From NCBI GenBank assembly GCA_043806215.1, contig JAZDHD010000395.1, positions 1-51,443 of the forward strand: 51,443 bases of DNA, in the 5' to 3' direction. A model generated the notes under the pieces. That model worked only from the letters and a program-made list of their open reading frames with translations, had not been told where the DNA came from and did no database searches. A program made the position numbers and the translations under genes. This stretch comes from JAVHLK01 sp043806215. GTDB lineage: Bacteria; Desulfobacterota; Desulfomonilia; Desulfomonilales; Desulfomonilaceae. Of the stretch, positions 24,086-33,277 are shown piece after piece; the first letter of the stretch is position 1; each line of letters opens with the position of its first letter.

Positions 24086-26245
24086 CTATTCTTCGGGTAG
24101 GGGAGACCGTTCCGTCCGGTTCCCGCCTGCTTCCCTCGCGCGGTTCAGGGCGTCGGCCGCTGCACGGACAACCAGATCCGCCTCCGGAGCCATTTGGCTG
24201 TCAATGCCGCAGACGCCGATGCTGAGCGTTACTTTGGCCTTCCACCCGTCCGCATCCATGGGGTGGTCCTCAATCACACGGCGGAGCCTTTCGGCTGCCT
24301 GCTCTGCTTGATCGGGACCACAGCCCGGAGCGACGACGATCAACTCCTCCCCTGTATAGCGCCCCGCGGAATCGTATGGACGAATCCGGGACACGATGAT
24401 TTGAGCGGTTTCCGCCAAGAGGGTCTCGCCGGTAACACTGCCGAACCGGTCGATGATCCCTTCCAGTTGGTCGATGCGGAGGACCATGACTCCCAGAGGT
24501 GTGTTCTGCCTCCGGCTGCGTGCCAGTTCCCGCTTCAGTATGTCGATGATTGCGGTCCGGTTCCATAATTTGGTCATCTGGTCCCGTATGAGGCCCGACT
24601 GGAAGTTGACCCAGGAGTCCTCGAGGCTTTCGGACGATTGCTCCCGGGTGATCCCGGAAAAAGGGTACCCGGCTTCCTCGTCGACGGGGGCCTGATCCGC
24701 TTTCATATAGGGTATGGTGAAGGTGAACGTGCTTCCTCTGCCGAGGCCCTTGCTTTCCGCCCGGATGCGTCCGCCGTGAAGTTGAACGAGGTTTCTCGTC
24801 AGGGTCAACCCCAGCCCCGTACCGCGCCGGCGCCGGGAATAGCTTGTCTCAACCTGTTCGAACGCTCCGAATATCCGCTCCATGTCGCGGGGGTTCAGCC
24901 CCACACCGTTGTCCGCGACCTTGATCGTCACGGAATGTTCGTCCGTGGCGGCCGTAACCTCGATGATTCCCCCGTCGGGCGTGAATTTCGCCGCATTGGA
25001 GATAAGGTTGAACATGATCTGGCTGAGTTTGACTTCATCGGCTTGAATGGCCTGGTTTTGAAGTGTTTCATCAATGCCCAGATGGAGCGATATACGGTGT
25101 TTCTTTGCCTTTTCTCTGACCATCATGATGCTTCTCGCCAGTACCCGTCTCAGGATCACCGGTCCGAGATGCAGTTGAATCTTTCCGGATTCGACCTTGG
25201 ACAAGTCAAGGATCTCGTTGATAAGTTCCAGCAGATGTCTGCCGCTGTTCAGTACGTAGGCTACGTATTTCTCTTGTTTATCGGTGAGATCGCCGAATGT
25301 CTTGTCCTGGAGAACCTCGGAGAATCCAATAATGGCATTCAAGGGGGTCCGCAGTTCGTGACTCATGTTTGCCAGAAACTCACTCTTTGCCATATTCTCC
25401 GACTGGGCACGCTTCAGGTCGGTCACGTCGGTCCCGAAAACCAGGGTGGCGGGTCTCCCTTTCCAGTCAATCGTTATCATTCTCACGTAACCCCACCAAG
25501 TGTCCCCCGCCTTGTCCACAACCCGCACTGAGTATGCTTGTGGAACCGGCTGCCCTTTCAGCCTCCTCTGGTACCGCTCCGTCGCCATGACCCTGTCGTC
25601 GGGATGGATGAAATCGAGGAAAGGCTTCGAACCGAGTTCCGCCTCGGAGTAGCCCAGTGTTTCCAGAACCATTCTATTTGCAAACCGGATCATGCCGTCC
25701 TGTATGACAAAGATGGACTCATTCGCATTCTCCACCACGAGCCGGTACTTCTCCTCCGACTCGGCAAGTGCCCGCTCGGCCTGTTTCCTTGCCGTGAAAT
25801 CGGTGACGGAAAAGACGACTCCCTCCGACAAGTCGTCCTCATTCAACGGCCGTCCGGTTACGAGGCACGGAACCAGGTGTCCGTCTTTGTGAACATAGTC
25901 ATACTCGTAGTTGATAAAGCCCTTCGCCGGCAAATCCGGGTAGATCAAATCCCCCATCCGCTCGAATTCTTCGCGACTCGGAAAGATAATCTCAGTGCTC
26001 TTGCCCACGATTTCATCATGGCTCCATCCGAGAATCGACGATAGGGCTTGATTGAACCAAACGAACCTACGATTCTTGACGAGCACGATCCCGTGAACCG
26101 TTCCCCCAAGTACGGCGAATAGGAGATTCCTGGATTTCTCCAATTCCCGGTGCTCGGCGGCAAGATCTTCCGCCTGCTCCTGAATCTGCTCAAGTCCGAA
26201 TATGTATTCCTGAAGTCTTCTCCGCTCTATCTCGTCGTCTCGCAT
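24086..26245 (-). CDS. PAS-PAS histidine kinase fused to a degenerate GGDEF domain
   Basis: A 719-residue cytoplasmic protein without membrane segments. It runs as follows: an N-terminal coiled coil (1-40), PAS 1 (about 40-155), PAS 2 (about 162-280), HisKA with His296 in MSHELRTPLNAI, HATPase_c (about 400-512; N-box NLISNAAKF, G1 VADNGVGL, G2 RGTGLGL), and a GGDEF-like domain (about 550-705). In the last domain GGDEF reads TGEEL (631-635), and the upstream substrate-binding DxxxFKxxND pattern is degraded to IDQLEGIIDR, so diguanylate cyclase activity is doubtful. A kinase and a GGDEF module in one chain is unusual; the domain may act as a GTP or c-di-GMP sensor. Repeat clusters flank the gene on both sides. 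Confidence 0.88.
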   Translation of the reverse strand: MRDDEIERRRLQEYIFGLEQIQEQAEDLAAEHRELEKSRNLLFAVLGGTVHGIVLVKNRRFVWFNQALSSILGWSHDEIVGKSTEIIFPSREEFERMGDLIYPDLPAKGFINYEYDYVHKDGHLVPCLVTGRPLNEDDLSEGVVFSVTDFTARKQAERALAESEEKYRLVVENANESIFVIQDGMIRFANRMVLETLGYSEAELGSKPFLDFIHPDDRVMATERYQRRLKGQPVPQAYSVRVVDKAGDTWWGYVRMITIDWKGRPATLVFGTDVTDLKRAQSENMAKSEFLANMSHELRTPLNAIIGFSEVLQDKTFGDLTDKQEKYVAYVLNSGRHLLELINEILDLSKVESGKIQLHLGPVILRRVLARSIMMVREKAKKHRISLHLGIDETLQNQAIQADEVKLSQIMFNLISNAAKFTPDGGIIEVTAATDEHSVTIKVADNGVGLNPRDMERIFGAFEQVETSYSRRRRGTGLGLTLTRNLVQLHGGRIRAESKGLGRGSTFTFTIPYMKADQAPVDEEAGYPFSGITREQSSESLEDSWVNFQSGLIRDQMTKLWNRTAIIDILKRELARSRRQNTPLGVMVLRIDQLEGIIDRFGSVTGETLLAETAQIIVSRIRPYDSAGRYTGEELIVVAPGCGPDQAEQAAERLRRVIEDHPMDADGWKAKVTLSIGVCGIDSQMAPEADLVVRAAADALNRAREAGGNRTERSPLPEE

Positions 26246-26283
26246 TTGGTTCTTCCATGATCACGGCCGTGTTTTCGGATCCA

Positions 26284-26700
26284 CTACGCTGAGTGCTCCG
26301 TTTCCGAAATACGGTGTCGTATCCAAGGCAGCAAAGCCTGCTTTGGCAGCGCCGGCCTCCCCGCGTTCCGCGGGGTATTCTTTAGTGGAAACAACGTACT
26401 ATCTCTCGCTGGGCAGCGCCGGGACGCAACCGCCTCGTTGCCATGTTGGTACCGGCATGAATAATATCCGGGCACGGAGGCCCGGGCTACGGAAGAACTC
26501 ACCGAAATCCCACCTGCATTTGTGGGACGGGCGTCCCTGCCCGTCATCTCCCGGGGCTCAGGCTGTTCCTTCTCGTTCCCAGGCTCCTGCCTGGGAATGC
26601 CTATCCGCCGGGCTCTGCCCTGCCTTCGGCCCGGAGTCCCGAGGGCTTTCATGGTCGGTTGTGATCCCCGAATCATGGGGGTTTGGGAAACCGCGCACTA
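26284..26700. repeat. Dispersed GC-rich repeat cluster, right arm
   Basis: The gene-free stretch 26246-26709 carries the inverse 26-bp match to 23916-23941 (at 26466-26491), a gacgggcgtccctgcccgtc palindrome, and the module tctcgttcccaggctcctgc (from 26571). That module recurs at 44554 and 50651 in the same orientation. The hairpin CCCAGGCTCCTGCCTGGG is its core. GGAAACCGCGCACT closes the cluster. Confidence 0.75.
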
Positions 26701-26709
26701 AGTCGGGCA

Positions 26710-27087
26710 CTATTCCCGATCGGTTTCGAATTCTTTGATCTCCTTCAGTATATCCGGGAATCCCATCGGCTTGCACAAGTATTTGTCAGCTCCGGAAGCG
26801 AGTCCCTGATCGATTTCGTCCGACTGCGCTTTCGCCGAAAGCATGAGAACCGGTATTGTCGCGGTCCGGCTGTCGGCTCTAAGTTTCCGGCAGACTTCAT
26901 GGCCGTTGAGTATGGGGAGTTTCACGTCCAGCAGAACCAGGTCGGGAAGATCTGCAAACGCCTTCTCGAGGGCCTGCTCTCCGTCTTCGGCCGTTGACAC
27001 CGCGTACCCCAATTTCGCAAGCTTCTTCTCCAGGTAGGAGGTGATCGTCTTTTCATCGTCAACGATAAGGATTTTTCGAATTTTCAT
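26710..27087 (-). CDS. Single-domain response regulator (receiver)
   Basis: A 125-residue CheY-like receiver. The acidic pocket is Asp10-Asp11, the phosphoacceptor is Asp54 in VLLDVKLPI, the switch Ser is in LMLSAKA, and the conserved Lys is in YLCKPMG. There is no output domain, so it works by protein contact. ATG 27087 has GGAG about 10 nt upstream; the longer frame to 27108 adds seven residues without a better site. It lies about 210 bp downstream of the Cache-HAMP kinase on the same strand, which may be its partner. Confidence 0.93.
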   Translation of the reverse strand: MKIRKILIVDDEKTITSYLEKKLAKLGYAVSTAEDGEQALEKAFADLPDLVLLDVKLPILNGHEVCRKLRADSRTATIPVLMLSAKAQSDEIDQGLASGADKYLCKPMGFPDILKEIKEFETDRE

Positions 27088-27295
27088 CTCACAACTCCGA
27101 TTCGGCAATTCACAACACTATTCAAAGAATCCTACCGAGCGGGCAATGCCTGCCGCTCCACCGATTCTCCGGGATTCAGTGCCCCAGATCCTCCCCAGGC
27201 AAACCCCTCCAGCCTCCCGGGTGTGAAGGGGGGCTCGCTTCAGGGCGTGAAGGCCGGATTTGAAGAAATGGTGCTCATTCTTTCCGACTCCCGTG

Positions 27296-29818
27296 CTACG
27301 CTGCCGGTACCCCGGCAGAGTCGCCGTCGGCATTCAGCGGCAACACTATTTCGAAAACAGCGCCCTTGCGTTCACCGCCAACGGGGAGGTCGCCGAAACG
27401 ATTCTGCGGGAGCGGACTTACGCAATTGATGGTACCGCCGTGAAGATGCATGATCTCCCTGCAGATCGTCAGGCCGAGACCGCTTCCTCCAACCCGTTGC
27501 GACATGATGCTATCAGCCTGAAAGAATTTGTCAAAGATCTTCTCTTGGGCCCACCGGGGAATACCGTAGCCGTTGTCCGCGACGGCTATGACCAAGCCGT
27601 CCCCCGCGCGTCCCGCCTCGACAAGGATCTGTCCGTGGTCGGGCCCATATTTGATCGAATTGCTCAGCAGGTTGATCATCACCTGTATGATCCTGTCCTT
27701 GTCGACACGTATCGCCGGCAGGCCTTCGGGAACGGCTGCCCGCAGCGTGTGGGAATGAGCCGCGGTGAGTCCGGAAACCTCTTGTACGGCCGTTTCGACT
27801 ATTTCACGGACCGATGTTTCAGTTCTCTTCAATTCCAGCTTGCGGGATTCGATCCGGGAAAGATCGAGCAGGTCGTTGACGAGCCGTGTGAGCCTCGCGA
27901 TCTCCTTTTCCACGATTTCGAGATCTTCTCTCACTTCGTCGTTGATCTTGCCCGAGAACCCTCCCAAAATCCCGGATATGGCAAGGAGCATTGAATGAAT
28001 GGGGGTTCTGAGCTCATGGGAGGCCGTGGCCACGAACTCCGATTTCATGCGGTCCAATTGGGCCACTGCAGCGGCCATGGCGTTGAACGAGTCTGCCAGT
28101 TGGGCCATTTCGTCCCGCGAATTCACCTCTATATGCTGGTCCAGGTCTCCTTGACTCATTGCCAAAGCTCCGGAGGTCAAGCGCTTTATCGGCCCGGTGA
28201 TGCTCAGACTCACCAGTATGGAAGCCCCCAATACGGCCATTGTGGAAACGAGGGCTACCGCGGTGAGCAGATTGCGGCTCCGTATTTCGGTATCTTTGAT
28301 GGAGGCGCGCGTCTGCTCCGTTGTCTCACGGATGGCCGCCTCCTTTTCCTTGATTGCCGATTCAATGTATTGCTTGGTTGCATTGGCCGCCTTGTGGAAA
28401 TCCTCGACGTTGGCTCCGATGGTTACGTAACCGAATCCCCGTTTGGATTTGCCGTACATCCCCGTGTAATAGGGGACGGCCGCGTAGCTGGTGAATTTCC
28501 AGAGTCCGCTCCAGAGGATGACGAACGAACCCGAGCCGCCATGTTCCGTGCCCCTGTGCCAGCCCTGACATTGCGGAGCCGTATCGAGAATCCGGCAGTC
28601 CAGGGAAATTCTCCCCGCCTTCATCTGGTCCTTTGATCCCTTCTTGCGTTGGGTGAATTCTTCGAATGAAGGAAGCCGGGCGACAAAATCCTCCAGGGAC
28701 AGGCCGCTCGCCTTGAATTCTTCGTACCTGTCCTCACTTATCCAGCCGGGTACGTCTTTGCCGGTTTCAGGGTCAACCCCGCAGATGAAGAAATCCCGAG
28801 GATGTGAGATGCTCCGGTCCCTATAATCCCACAAGAATGCATAGTTTCCGGATCCCGCATCGGAGACGGGAGAGAACCGCTCATCCGTGGGGATCACGTG
28901 ATCGGTGAATTCCATGATGTGCGTGTGATCCAATGCCATGGTTATGTAACCGATTCTCTCATCGTCCCGGTACACCGGCATGGCCCAACGGACGATTCCC
29001 TCGAATCTCTTCCCGGAGGGGTTCTCCAACCCCGCATAAGCGCTCCCGGGCATTACCTTGATGCCGTCGGGACCCGTGGAAAGCCGGCCTTTCAAATGAG
29101 CGCCGACTACTCCGGACACGTATATTTCGCCCCGGCGAAGCTTTGCCAAGTGTTCGAAATACTCTTCCGCCTTACAGTAGGTGTTCCCGCGTTTGCCGAT
29201 ATCCCGCAAGTCTCCGGAAATCCGTCCATCCGCGATCTTTATGATTTCCTTCCCTTCGGGATTCACGAAGGTGATCTCTTTGTACAAGGGACGGGCCTCC
29301 GTGCGGAAATCATTTGGCGGCCGGTTGCGCCACGACATTCTGTTTTCAGGGTTTTCCCACAATATGGCATCCTGGGGCATCGTCCAGTCCGCCTCGCTGT
29401 GCCGAACCGGGCCATCCACAATGATATTGCGCAGTTTCGAATCGTATACGTGGAGGTACCGTTGAGGATCCGGACTCATCGCTGCCAGCATACGGATATC
29501 GCCGTCGCGTTCGTAAAGGAAGTCCGCTATGCTTGCCGCCAGTTCGACGGTACGCACCTCGATGGCCTCGGTGGATTTCGCGTCCAGGGCATGAACACTG
29601 TCTTCAATGGCCCGGTCTCCTATGGCTTTGGCCGACCGGATGTCCTGTTCGCCCATCTCGGCAACGGCCTCGACAGCCCTGAGCCCGGTTTTCTGTTGAT
29701 TCTTGAGGCCGAAGTACCCGAGGACGAACAAAGGAATACATGCTATGGTGAGAAAGGATATCATGAGCTTGGTAAGAATCCCCAGCTTGGCGATTCTTGT
29801 GCCGGCGCGGTCTTTCAT
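27296..29818 (-). CDS. Membrane histidine kinase with Cache-type sensor and HAMP
   Basis: An 840-residue kinase. The first membrane helix is at about 18-37 (MISFLTIACIPLFVLGYFGL). A large extracytoplasmic region of about 470 residues with Cache features follows (KEITFVNPEGKEIIKI, SGKRFEGIVRWAMPVYRDD, ERIGYITMALDHTHIMEF). A second helix near 520-540 precedes HAMP (SITGPIKRLTSGALAMSQGDLDQ). HisKA has His601 in ASHELRTPIHSM. HATPase_c has INLLSNSIKYGP, VADNGYGIP and GGSGLGLTI. There is no receiver or output domain. The sensor is longer than a standard double Cache and has an inserted segment with four Cys residues near 355-430 that may bind a ligand or form disulfides. AAAGG precedes the ATG. 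Confidence 0.92.
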   Translation of the reverse strand: MKDRAGTRIAKLGILTKLMISFLTIACIPLFVLGYFGLKNQQKTGLRAVEAVAEMGEQDIRSAKAIGDRAIEDSVHALDAKSTEAIEVRTVELAASIADFLYERDGDIRMLAAMSPDPQRYLHVYDSKLRNIIVDGPVRHSEADWTMPQDAILWENPENRMSWRNRPPNDFRTEARPLYKEITFVNPEGKEIIKIADGRISGDLRDIGKRGNTYCKAEEYFEHLAKLRRGEIYVSGVVGAHLKGRLSTGPDGIKVMPGSAYAGLENPSGKRFEGIVRWAMPVYRDDERIGYITMALDHTHIMEFTDHVIPTDERFSPVSDAGSGNYAFLWDYRDRSISHPRDFFICGVDPETGKDVPGWISEDRYEEFKASGLSLEDFVARLPSFEEFTQRKKGSKDQMKAGRISLDCRILDTAPQCQGWHRGTEHGGSGSFVILWSGLWKFTSYAAVPYYTGMYGKSKRGFGYVTIGANVEDFHKAANATKQYIESAIKEKEAAIRETTEQTRASIKDTEIRSRNLLTAVALVSTMAVLGASILVSLSITGPIKRLTSGALAMSQGDLDQHIEVNSRDEMAQLADSFNAMAAAVAQLDRMKSEFVATASHELRTPIHSMLLAISGILGGFSGKINDEVREDLEIVEKEIARLTRLVNDLLDLSRIESRKLELKRTETSVREIVETAVQEVSGLTAAHSHTLRAAVPEGLPAIRVDKDRIIQVMINLLSNSIKYGPDHGQILVEAGRAGDGLVIAVADNGYGIPRWAQEKIFDKFFQADSIMSQRVGGSGLGLTICREIMHLHGGTINCVSPLPQNRFGDLPVGGERKGAVFEIVLPLNADGDSAGVPAA

Positions 29819-29909
29819 ATTTGTTGCCTTTCAGCGCCTTCTCCGCCGACCGGTATGTTTGCGGGATATTGGTGAATTGCGCTGGGAGAGATCATCAGGA
29901 GAAGCTTAC

Positions 29910-30284
29910 ATGAAGTCATTCGATCTCCATGGTCCGGCCGTATCCGAGGGAGGAGAGTACGTCCTCGCGGCCAAGGATCTGCACTCCCGGGCGTGCTACA
30001 TGATTTACGGCATTCTCGGGCCCGGCGAAGCAGACAGGCTGGTGAAGCCGGGTGAAGGTCATGAGGAAATCCTCTGTGCCGTCACCGGAACCCTGGTGAT
30101 TCACACGGCCGCAGGAGAAACGTCGTTGCAGGCAGGCAGCGCCCTCCATGTAGAAGCAAACGAGTCTTTTTACCTGTCCAATCCCTCGGATGGGCCGGTT
30201 GTGTACATTACGGCCGGCGGGCGTCTGCACCCGCATCGGTCTTGCGATGAAACCCGGCCTCGCGGGGCGACACACATCGATTGA
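29910..30284 (+). CDS. Small cupin-domain protein
   Basis: A 124-residue cupin. GEGHEEILCAVTGTLVIHT is motif 1 (with Glu and a single His) and SALHVEANESFYLSNPSDGP is motif 2. One of the usual metal-binding His residues in motif 2 is replaced, so metal binding may be weak. ATG 29910 is selected because AGGAGA precedes it by 7 nt. It is divergent from the Cache kinase and 83 bp upstream of the metallo-beta-lactamase-fold gene, probably co-transcribed with it. Confidence 0.75.
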   Translation: MKSFDLHGPAVSEGGEYVLAAKDLHSRACYMIYGILGPGEADRLVKPGEGHEEILCAVTGTLVIHTAAGETSLQAGSALHVEANESFYLSNPSDGPVVYITAGGRLHPHRSCDETRPRGATHID

Positions 30285-30367
30285 AAGGCCGCAAACTTCC
30301 TCTCCTGATTGGGGACGACCATCATGACTGCGGCAATACCTCTTCGACAAGAAAAGGATGAGACTTA

Positions 30368-31285
30368 ATGGAAAATAATGAAATCCTCAAGCTCAGTGAG
30401 CACATCTACTTTGTTCTCGGGGAGAACAAAGGGAGGTTCCCTTCCTGTCACGGGCTTCTCCTCGTGGGCGGTGAAACCGTCCTGATAGACGCCGGGATAG
30501 GGGAGCATCAGATCCGCGAGATAGATCGAAAAAGACGCATAGACGTGTTGATCATTACGCACTCCCATCCCGACCACATCCGCCACTGGCACGTCCTGGG
30601 CGACCGGGTGATCATGATGCCTCGGGAGACTCCGGAGGCCGTTACGGACTTGGACCGCCTTGGCGAACGCTTCATGGAGTCGAAGGAGCTTGCCGAGGAG
30701 TGGGTCCGGTGGATCGAAGACTTCGGCGTGCGCGCCCTTAGAGAACCGGACCGGCGTTACGCCGACGGAGACATCCTCGATTTGGCGGGGTGCCGGCTGG
30801 AGGCGATACGCACACCCGGCCATCTCGGCGATCACTACTGCTTCTTCGAGAGGACCACCGGCACACTGTTCACCACCGACATCGATCTGACCGCGTTCGG
30901 ACCCTGGTACGGCAACCCCGAAGCAGATATCGGAACCTTCCGACGCGATGTGAAACGGGTCATGGCCCTGCCATACGAACGCGTTTGCTCCTCTCACAAA
31001 GAACCCGTTGAAGGGGATGCGACGAGCCTTTTTGAAGCCTTCCTGGAAGCCTTTTCACGACAAAGCCGGGCCGTGCTGGATCTGTGCGGCCCGGACGCAT
31101 CACTGAGGGACATCACCGCCGCAATGCCCATTTACCGGAAGAGGCTGCCCAACAAGGTCCTCCATGAGGCCTTCGAGACCGTCATGGTGAAAAAGATCCT
31201 CGATACCCTGATCCGGGACGGTCTTGTCGAGGAACTGCATGGGCGATATATCCGGACGGACGGCCGTTCCGCCGACCGCTGTTGA
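30368..31285 (+). CDS. Metallo-beta-lactamase-fold hydrolase
   Basis: A 305-residue protein. The zinc motif is THSHPDH with His65, His67, Asp69 and His70. A further His is in RTPGHLGDHYCF, the bridging Asp in LFTTDIDL and the last His in CSSHKEP. The C-terminal 75 residues look like a small helical domain of the LACTB2/B-lactamase2-associated winged-helix kind (KILDTLIRDGLVEELHGRYI). The substrate is unknown; glyoxalase II-like thioesterase and endoribonuclease roles exist in the family. AAAGGA lies about 10 nt before the ATG. Confidence 0.87.
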   Translation: MENNEILKLSEHIYFVLGENKGRFPSCHGLLLVGGETVLIDAGIGEHQIREIDRKRRIDVLIITHSHPDHIRHWHVLGDRVIMMPRETPEAVTDLDRLGERFMESKELAEEWVRWIEDFGVRALREPDRRYADGDILDLAGCRLEAIRTPGHLGDHYCFFERTTGTLFTTDIDLTAFGPWYGNPEADIGTFRRDVKRVMALPYERVCSSHKEPVEGDATSLFEAFLEAFSRQSRAVLDLCGPDASLRDITAAMPIYRKRLPNKVLHEAFETVMVKKILDTLIRDGLVEELHGRYIRTDGRSADRC

Positions 31286-31345
31286 GGCCGTTGTCCGATC
31301 CGGCAGGCGGAAACATGCCGACACCGGCCTGGAACGGCCGACCCG

Positions 31346-31771
31346 TCAAGCGCAGATACCCGTCACGTTCCCCTCTTCATCGACGCTTCCGATGCAACAA
31401 AGAAAGGTTGCGGGTTCAACGGCGCTCATGTTGCGCATCCCGTGAGGCTCCATGGACGGGACGAACACCGCCTGACCGGGGCCCACTACGGAGCGCTCCG
31501 TGATTTCATCGGTGTCCGGATCCGCCTGCCAACATTCGAAGCGTCCCGACAGGATGTACATCGTCTGCATGTACAGGTGGCTGTGGGTCGGGATTACCCC
31601 GCCGGGGCCCGTGGTGAAGAGGCGGAGTCCATAAGCCGGGGACCCCTGAGCGTCGGTCCCGCTCTTGGAAAGCCATTGCACCGCGACATCCTTCACCTGG
31701 GCCGACTTGCCCTTGTAGTCCAACGATTCGATTCTTACGCGCTCGACTGAATCGGGCTTGACGGTAATCAT
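31346..31771 (-). CDS. Cupin-domain protein linked to an ABC binding protein
   Basis: A 141-residue cupin with the metal motif THSHLYMQTMYILSGRFECW (two His and a downstream Gln) and motif 2 GQAVFVPSMEPHGMRN. AAGGAGA lies 7 nt before the ATG. It begins 16 bp after the stop of the solute-binding protein gene, so the two form an operon. It may bind or modify the ligand imported, or act as a metal-dependent isomerase; neither can be decided here. Confidence 0.85.
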   Translation of the reverse strand: MITVKPDSVERVRIESLDYKGKSAQVKDVAVQWLSKSGTDAQGSPAYGLRLFTTGPGGVIPTHSHLYMQTMYILSGRFECWQADPDTDEITERSVVGPGQAVFVPSMEPHGMRNMSAVEPATFLCCIGSVDEEGNVTGICA

Positions 31772-31787
31772 GAAATCTCCTTGGTTT

Positions 31788-32969
31788 TCAGTCTTTCCTC
31801 AATACGAGCCAATCCGATGCGGGTTCGTATTGTCCGGCGGCGACATTGGCTTTCCAGATCCGTGCCACCGGGAATCTGTTGTTCCTGATGGTCAACGGCG
31901 CCATGAGGCCCTGCGTCTGGAAATCCGTCAGCGAGTGCAGAGCTTTCACCAGCCCGTTATAATTCAAATCTCCCGCTTTGTCGGCCCGTCTAAGCACCTC
32001 TACGAAGATCAGTCCCGTGGCAAACCCTTCCATGTAGTAGTTGGGACGATACGTGATGCCGGGATAGTGCTTGGCATTGTATTCCCTGATTTTCGCAATC
32101 ATGGGAACGTCCTGCATTCCCCAGTATGCGTAAGGATTGACCACCAGGTAACCTTCCGCATCCGGTCCGAGGACATCGATCATCTTCTTGGTTGCGGTCC
32201 AGAAAGTTCCCATGAACTTGGATTTCATGCCCAGTTCTCTGCACTGCTTGATCACCGCAGGAACCGGAGCATGCACGAAGCCCTGAAAGATCACGTAATC
32301 GGGATCCTTCTCTTTCAGACGCCGGGCCTGCGCGGTCACATCTTGGATCTTGAGTGGGACCATTTCTTCCGCCACCACCTTCAACCGAAGCCTCCTGGCC
32401 ATGATGCGTCCAAACTTGATGGGATCCTTTCCAAAAGCCGAATCGCTGTAGAAGAACGCTACCTTGGCATTGGGCTGTTCTTTGGCTATGTACATCAACA
32501 GGAGAGCAACCTGCTCCCCATAGGAGGGACCGGGAAGGAAGATCGACGGATACCTGGCCGAATCCGCCAGTTCCGCTGAAAACGACGTGGAACTGTAAAG
32601 TATCTTATGTTTAGCGTTGATGTCGTCGGCGAGCTTCAGGCCAAGGTCGGTACTGCATCCGAAAACTGCGATGGGTTGAGACTCCCTCATGAGCTCTTCA
32701 AACTTCTGAATCGAATCGTCCACACTGTAATCGCTCGCCTTCATCCGGTATACGATGCGTTTCCCGTTGATGCCTCCCTGTTCATTTGCCATGTCCAGGG
32801 AGTCCTTGAGTCCGTCGTTGATTTGAACGAAGGCTTCGGCAAAGACGCCCTTCATCGCCTGCACCGCACCAACGACTATTTCATCGGGGTTGCCTGATTG
32901 CGCCGGCGTTTCCGTCGGCACGCACACGGCAATGAGCAGTGCCAAGACCTTCACGAGCTTTCGAGTCAT
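31788..32969 (-). CDS. Branched-chain-type ABC substrate-binding protein (periplasmic)
   Basis: A 393-residue type I binding protein (LivJ/Peripla_BP_6 style). Residues 1-23 are a Sec signal (LVKVLALLIAVCVPTETPAQ). Mature motifs include IVVGAVQAMKG, EQGGINGKRIVYRM, YSVDDSIQKFEELM, AVFGCSTDLG and VAFFYSDSAFGKDPIKFG. No LivHMGF permease or ATPase gene is close, so it is an orphan component that may feed a transporter elsewhere or act as a sensor. AGGAG precedes the ATG, and a sigma54 promoter lies about 110 bp upstream. Confidence 0.9.
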   Translation of the reverse strand: MTRKLVKVLALLIAVCVPTETPAQSGNPDEIVVGAVQAMKGVFAEAFVQINDGLKDSLDMANEQGGINGKRIVYRMKASDYSVDDSIQKFEELMRESQPIAVFGCSTDLGLKLADDINAKHKILYSSTSFSAELADSARYPSIFLPGPSYGEQVALLLMYIAKEQPNAKVAFFYSDSAFGKDPIKFGRIMARRLRLKVVAEEMVPLKIQDVTAQARRLKEKDPDYVIFQGFVHAPVPAVIKQCRELGMKSKFMGTFWTATKKMIDVLGPDAEGYLVVNPYAYWGMQDVPMIAKIREYNAKHYPGITYRPNYYMEGFATGLIFVEVLRRADKAGDLNYNGLVKALHSLTDFQTQGLMAPLTIRNNRFPVARIWKANVAAGQYEPASDWLVLRKD

Positions 32970-33077
32970 TAGTCATTCTCCTCTTCTCCGAAGTAATGGG
33001 TCCGCCTGCCGCAACAACGCTAGTGCGTCAACGGTTATCGTCTGATCGTCGGCCGTCGAGGATGCTGCGACACTTAA

Positions 33078-33094
33078 AGCAATTTAGGTGCCAA
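33078..33094 (-). promoter_or_regulatory. Sigma54 (RpoN) promoter for the binding-protein/cupin operon
   Basis: On the minus strand TTGGCAC-CTAAA-TTGCT matches the RpoN consensus TTGGCACG-N4-TTGCW except for one base. The GG and GC dinucleotides are 11 nt apart, as required. The start of transcription would be near 33067, giving a leader of about 98 nt to ATG 32969. The rest of the gap 32970-33277 shows a TATAAT-like box at 33134-33139 on the same strand without a good -35. Confidence 0.75.
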
Positions 33095-33277
33095 ACGTCT
33101 CGTATGGCAAATTACTGCCGGTAACGATCTGCAATTATAGGGTTTAGCCTGGGCACTTGTTTGCGATACCGGTGCGCCGTCCGAAGAGCCGCGGCTCCGT
33201 CCGATGCGTGCAAAACACTCGTTGGGCGTATTCTTGAGAGTCGGTTTCACTCGTTCCGGCCTTCGGACCATGAAGGT

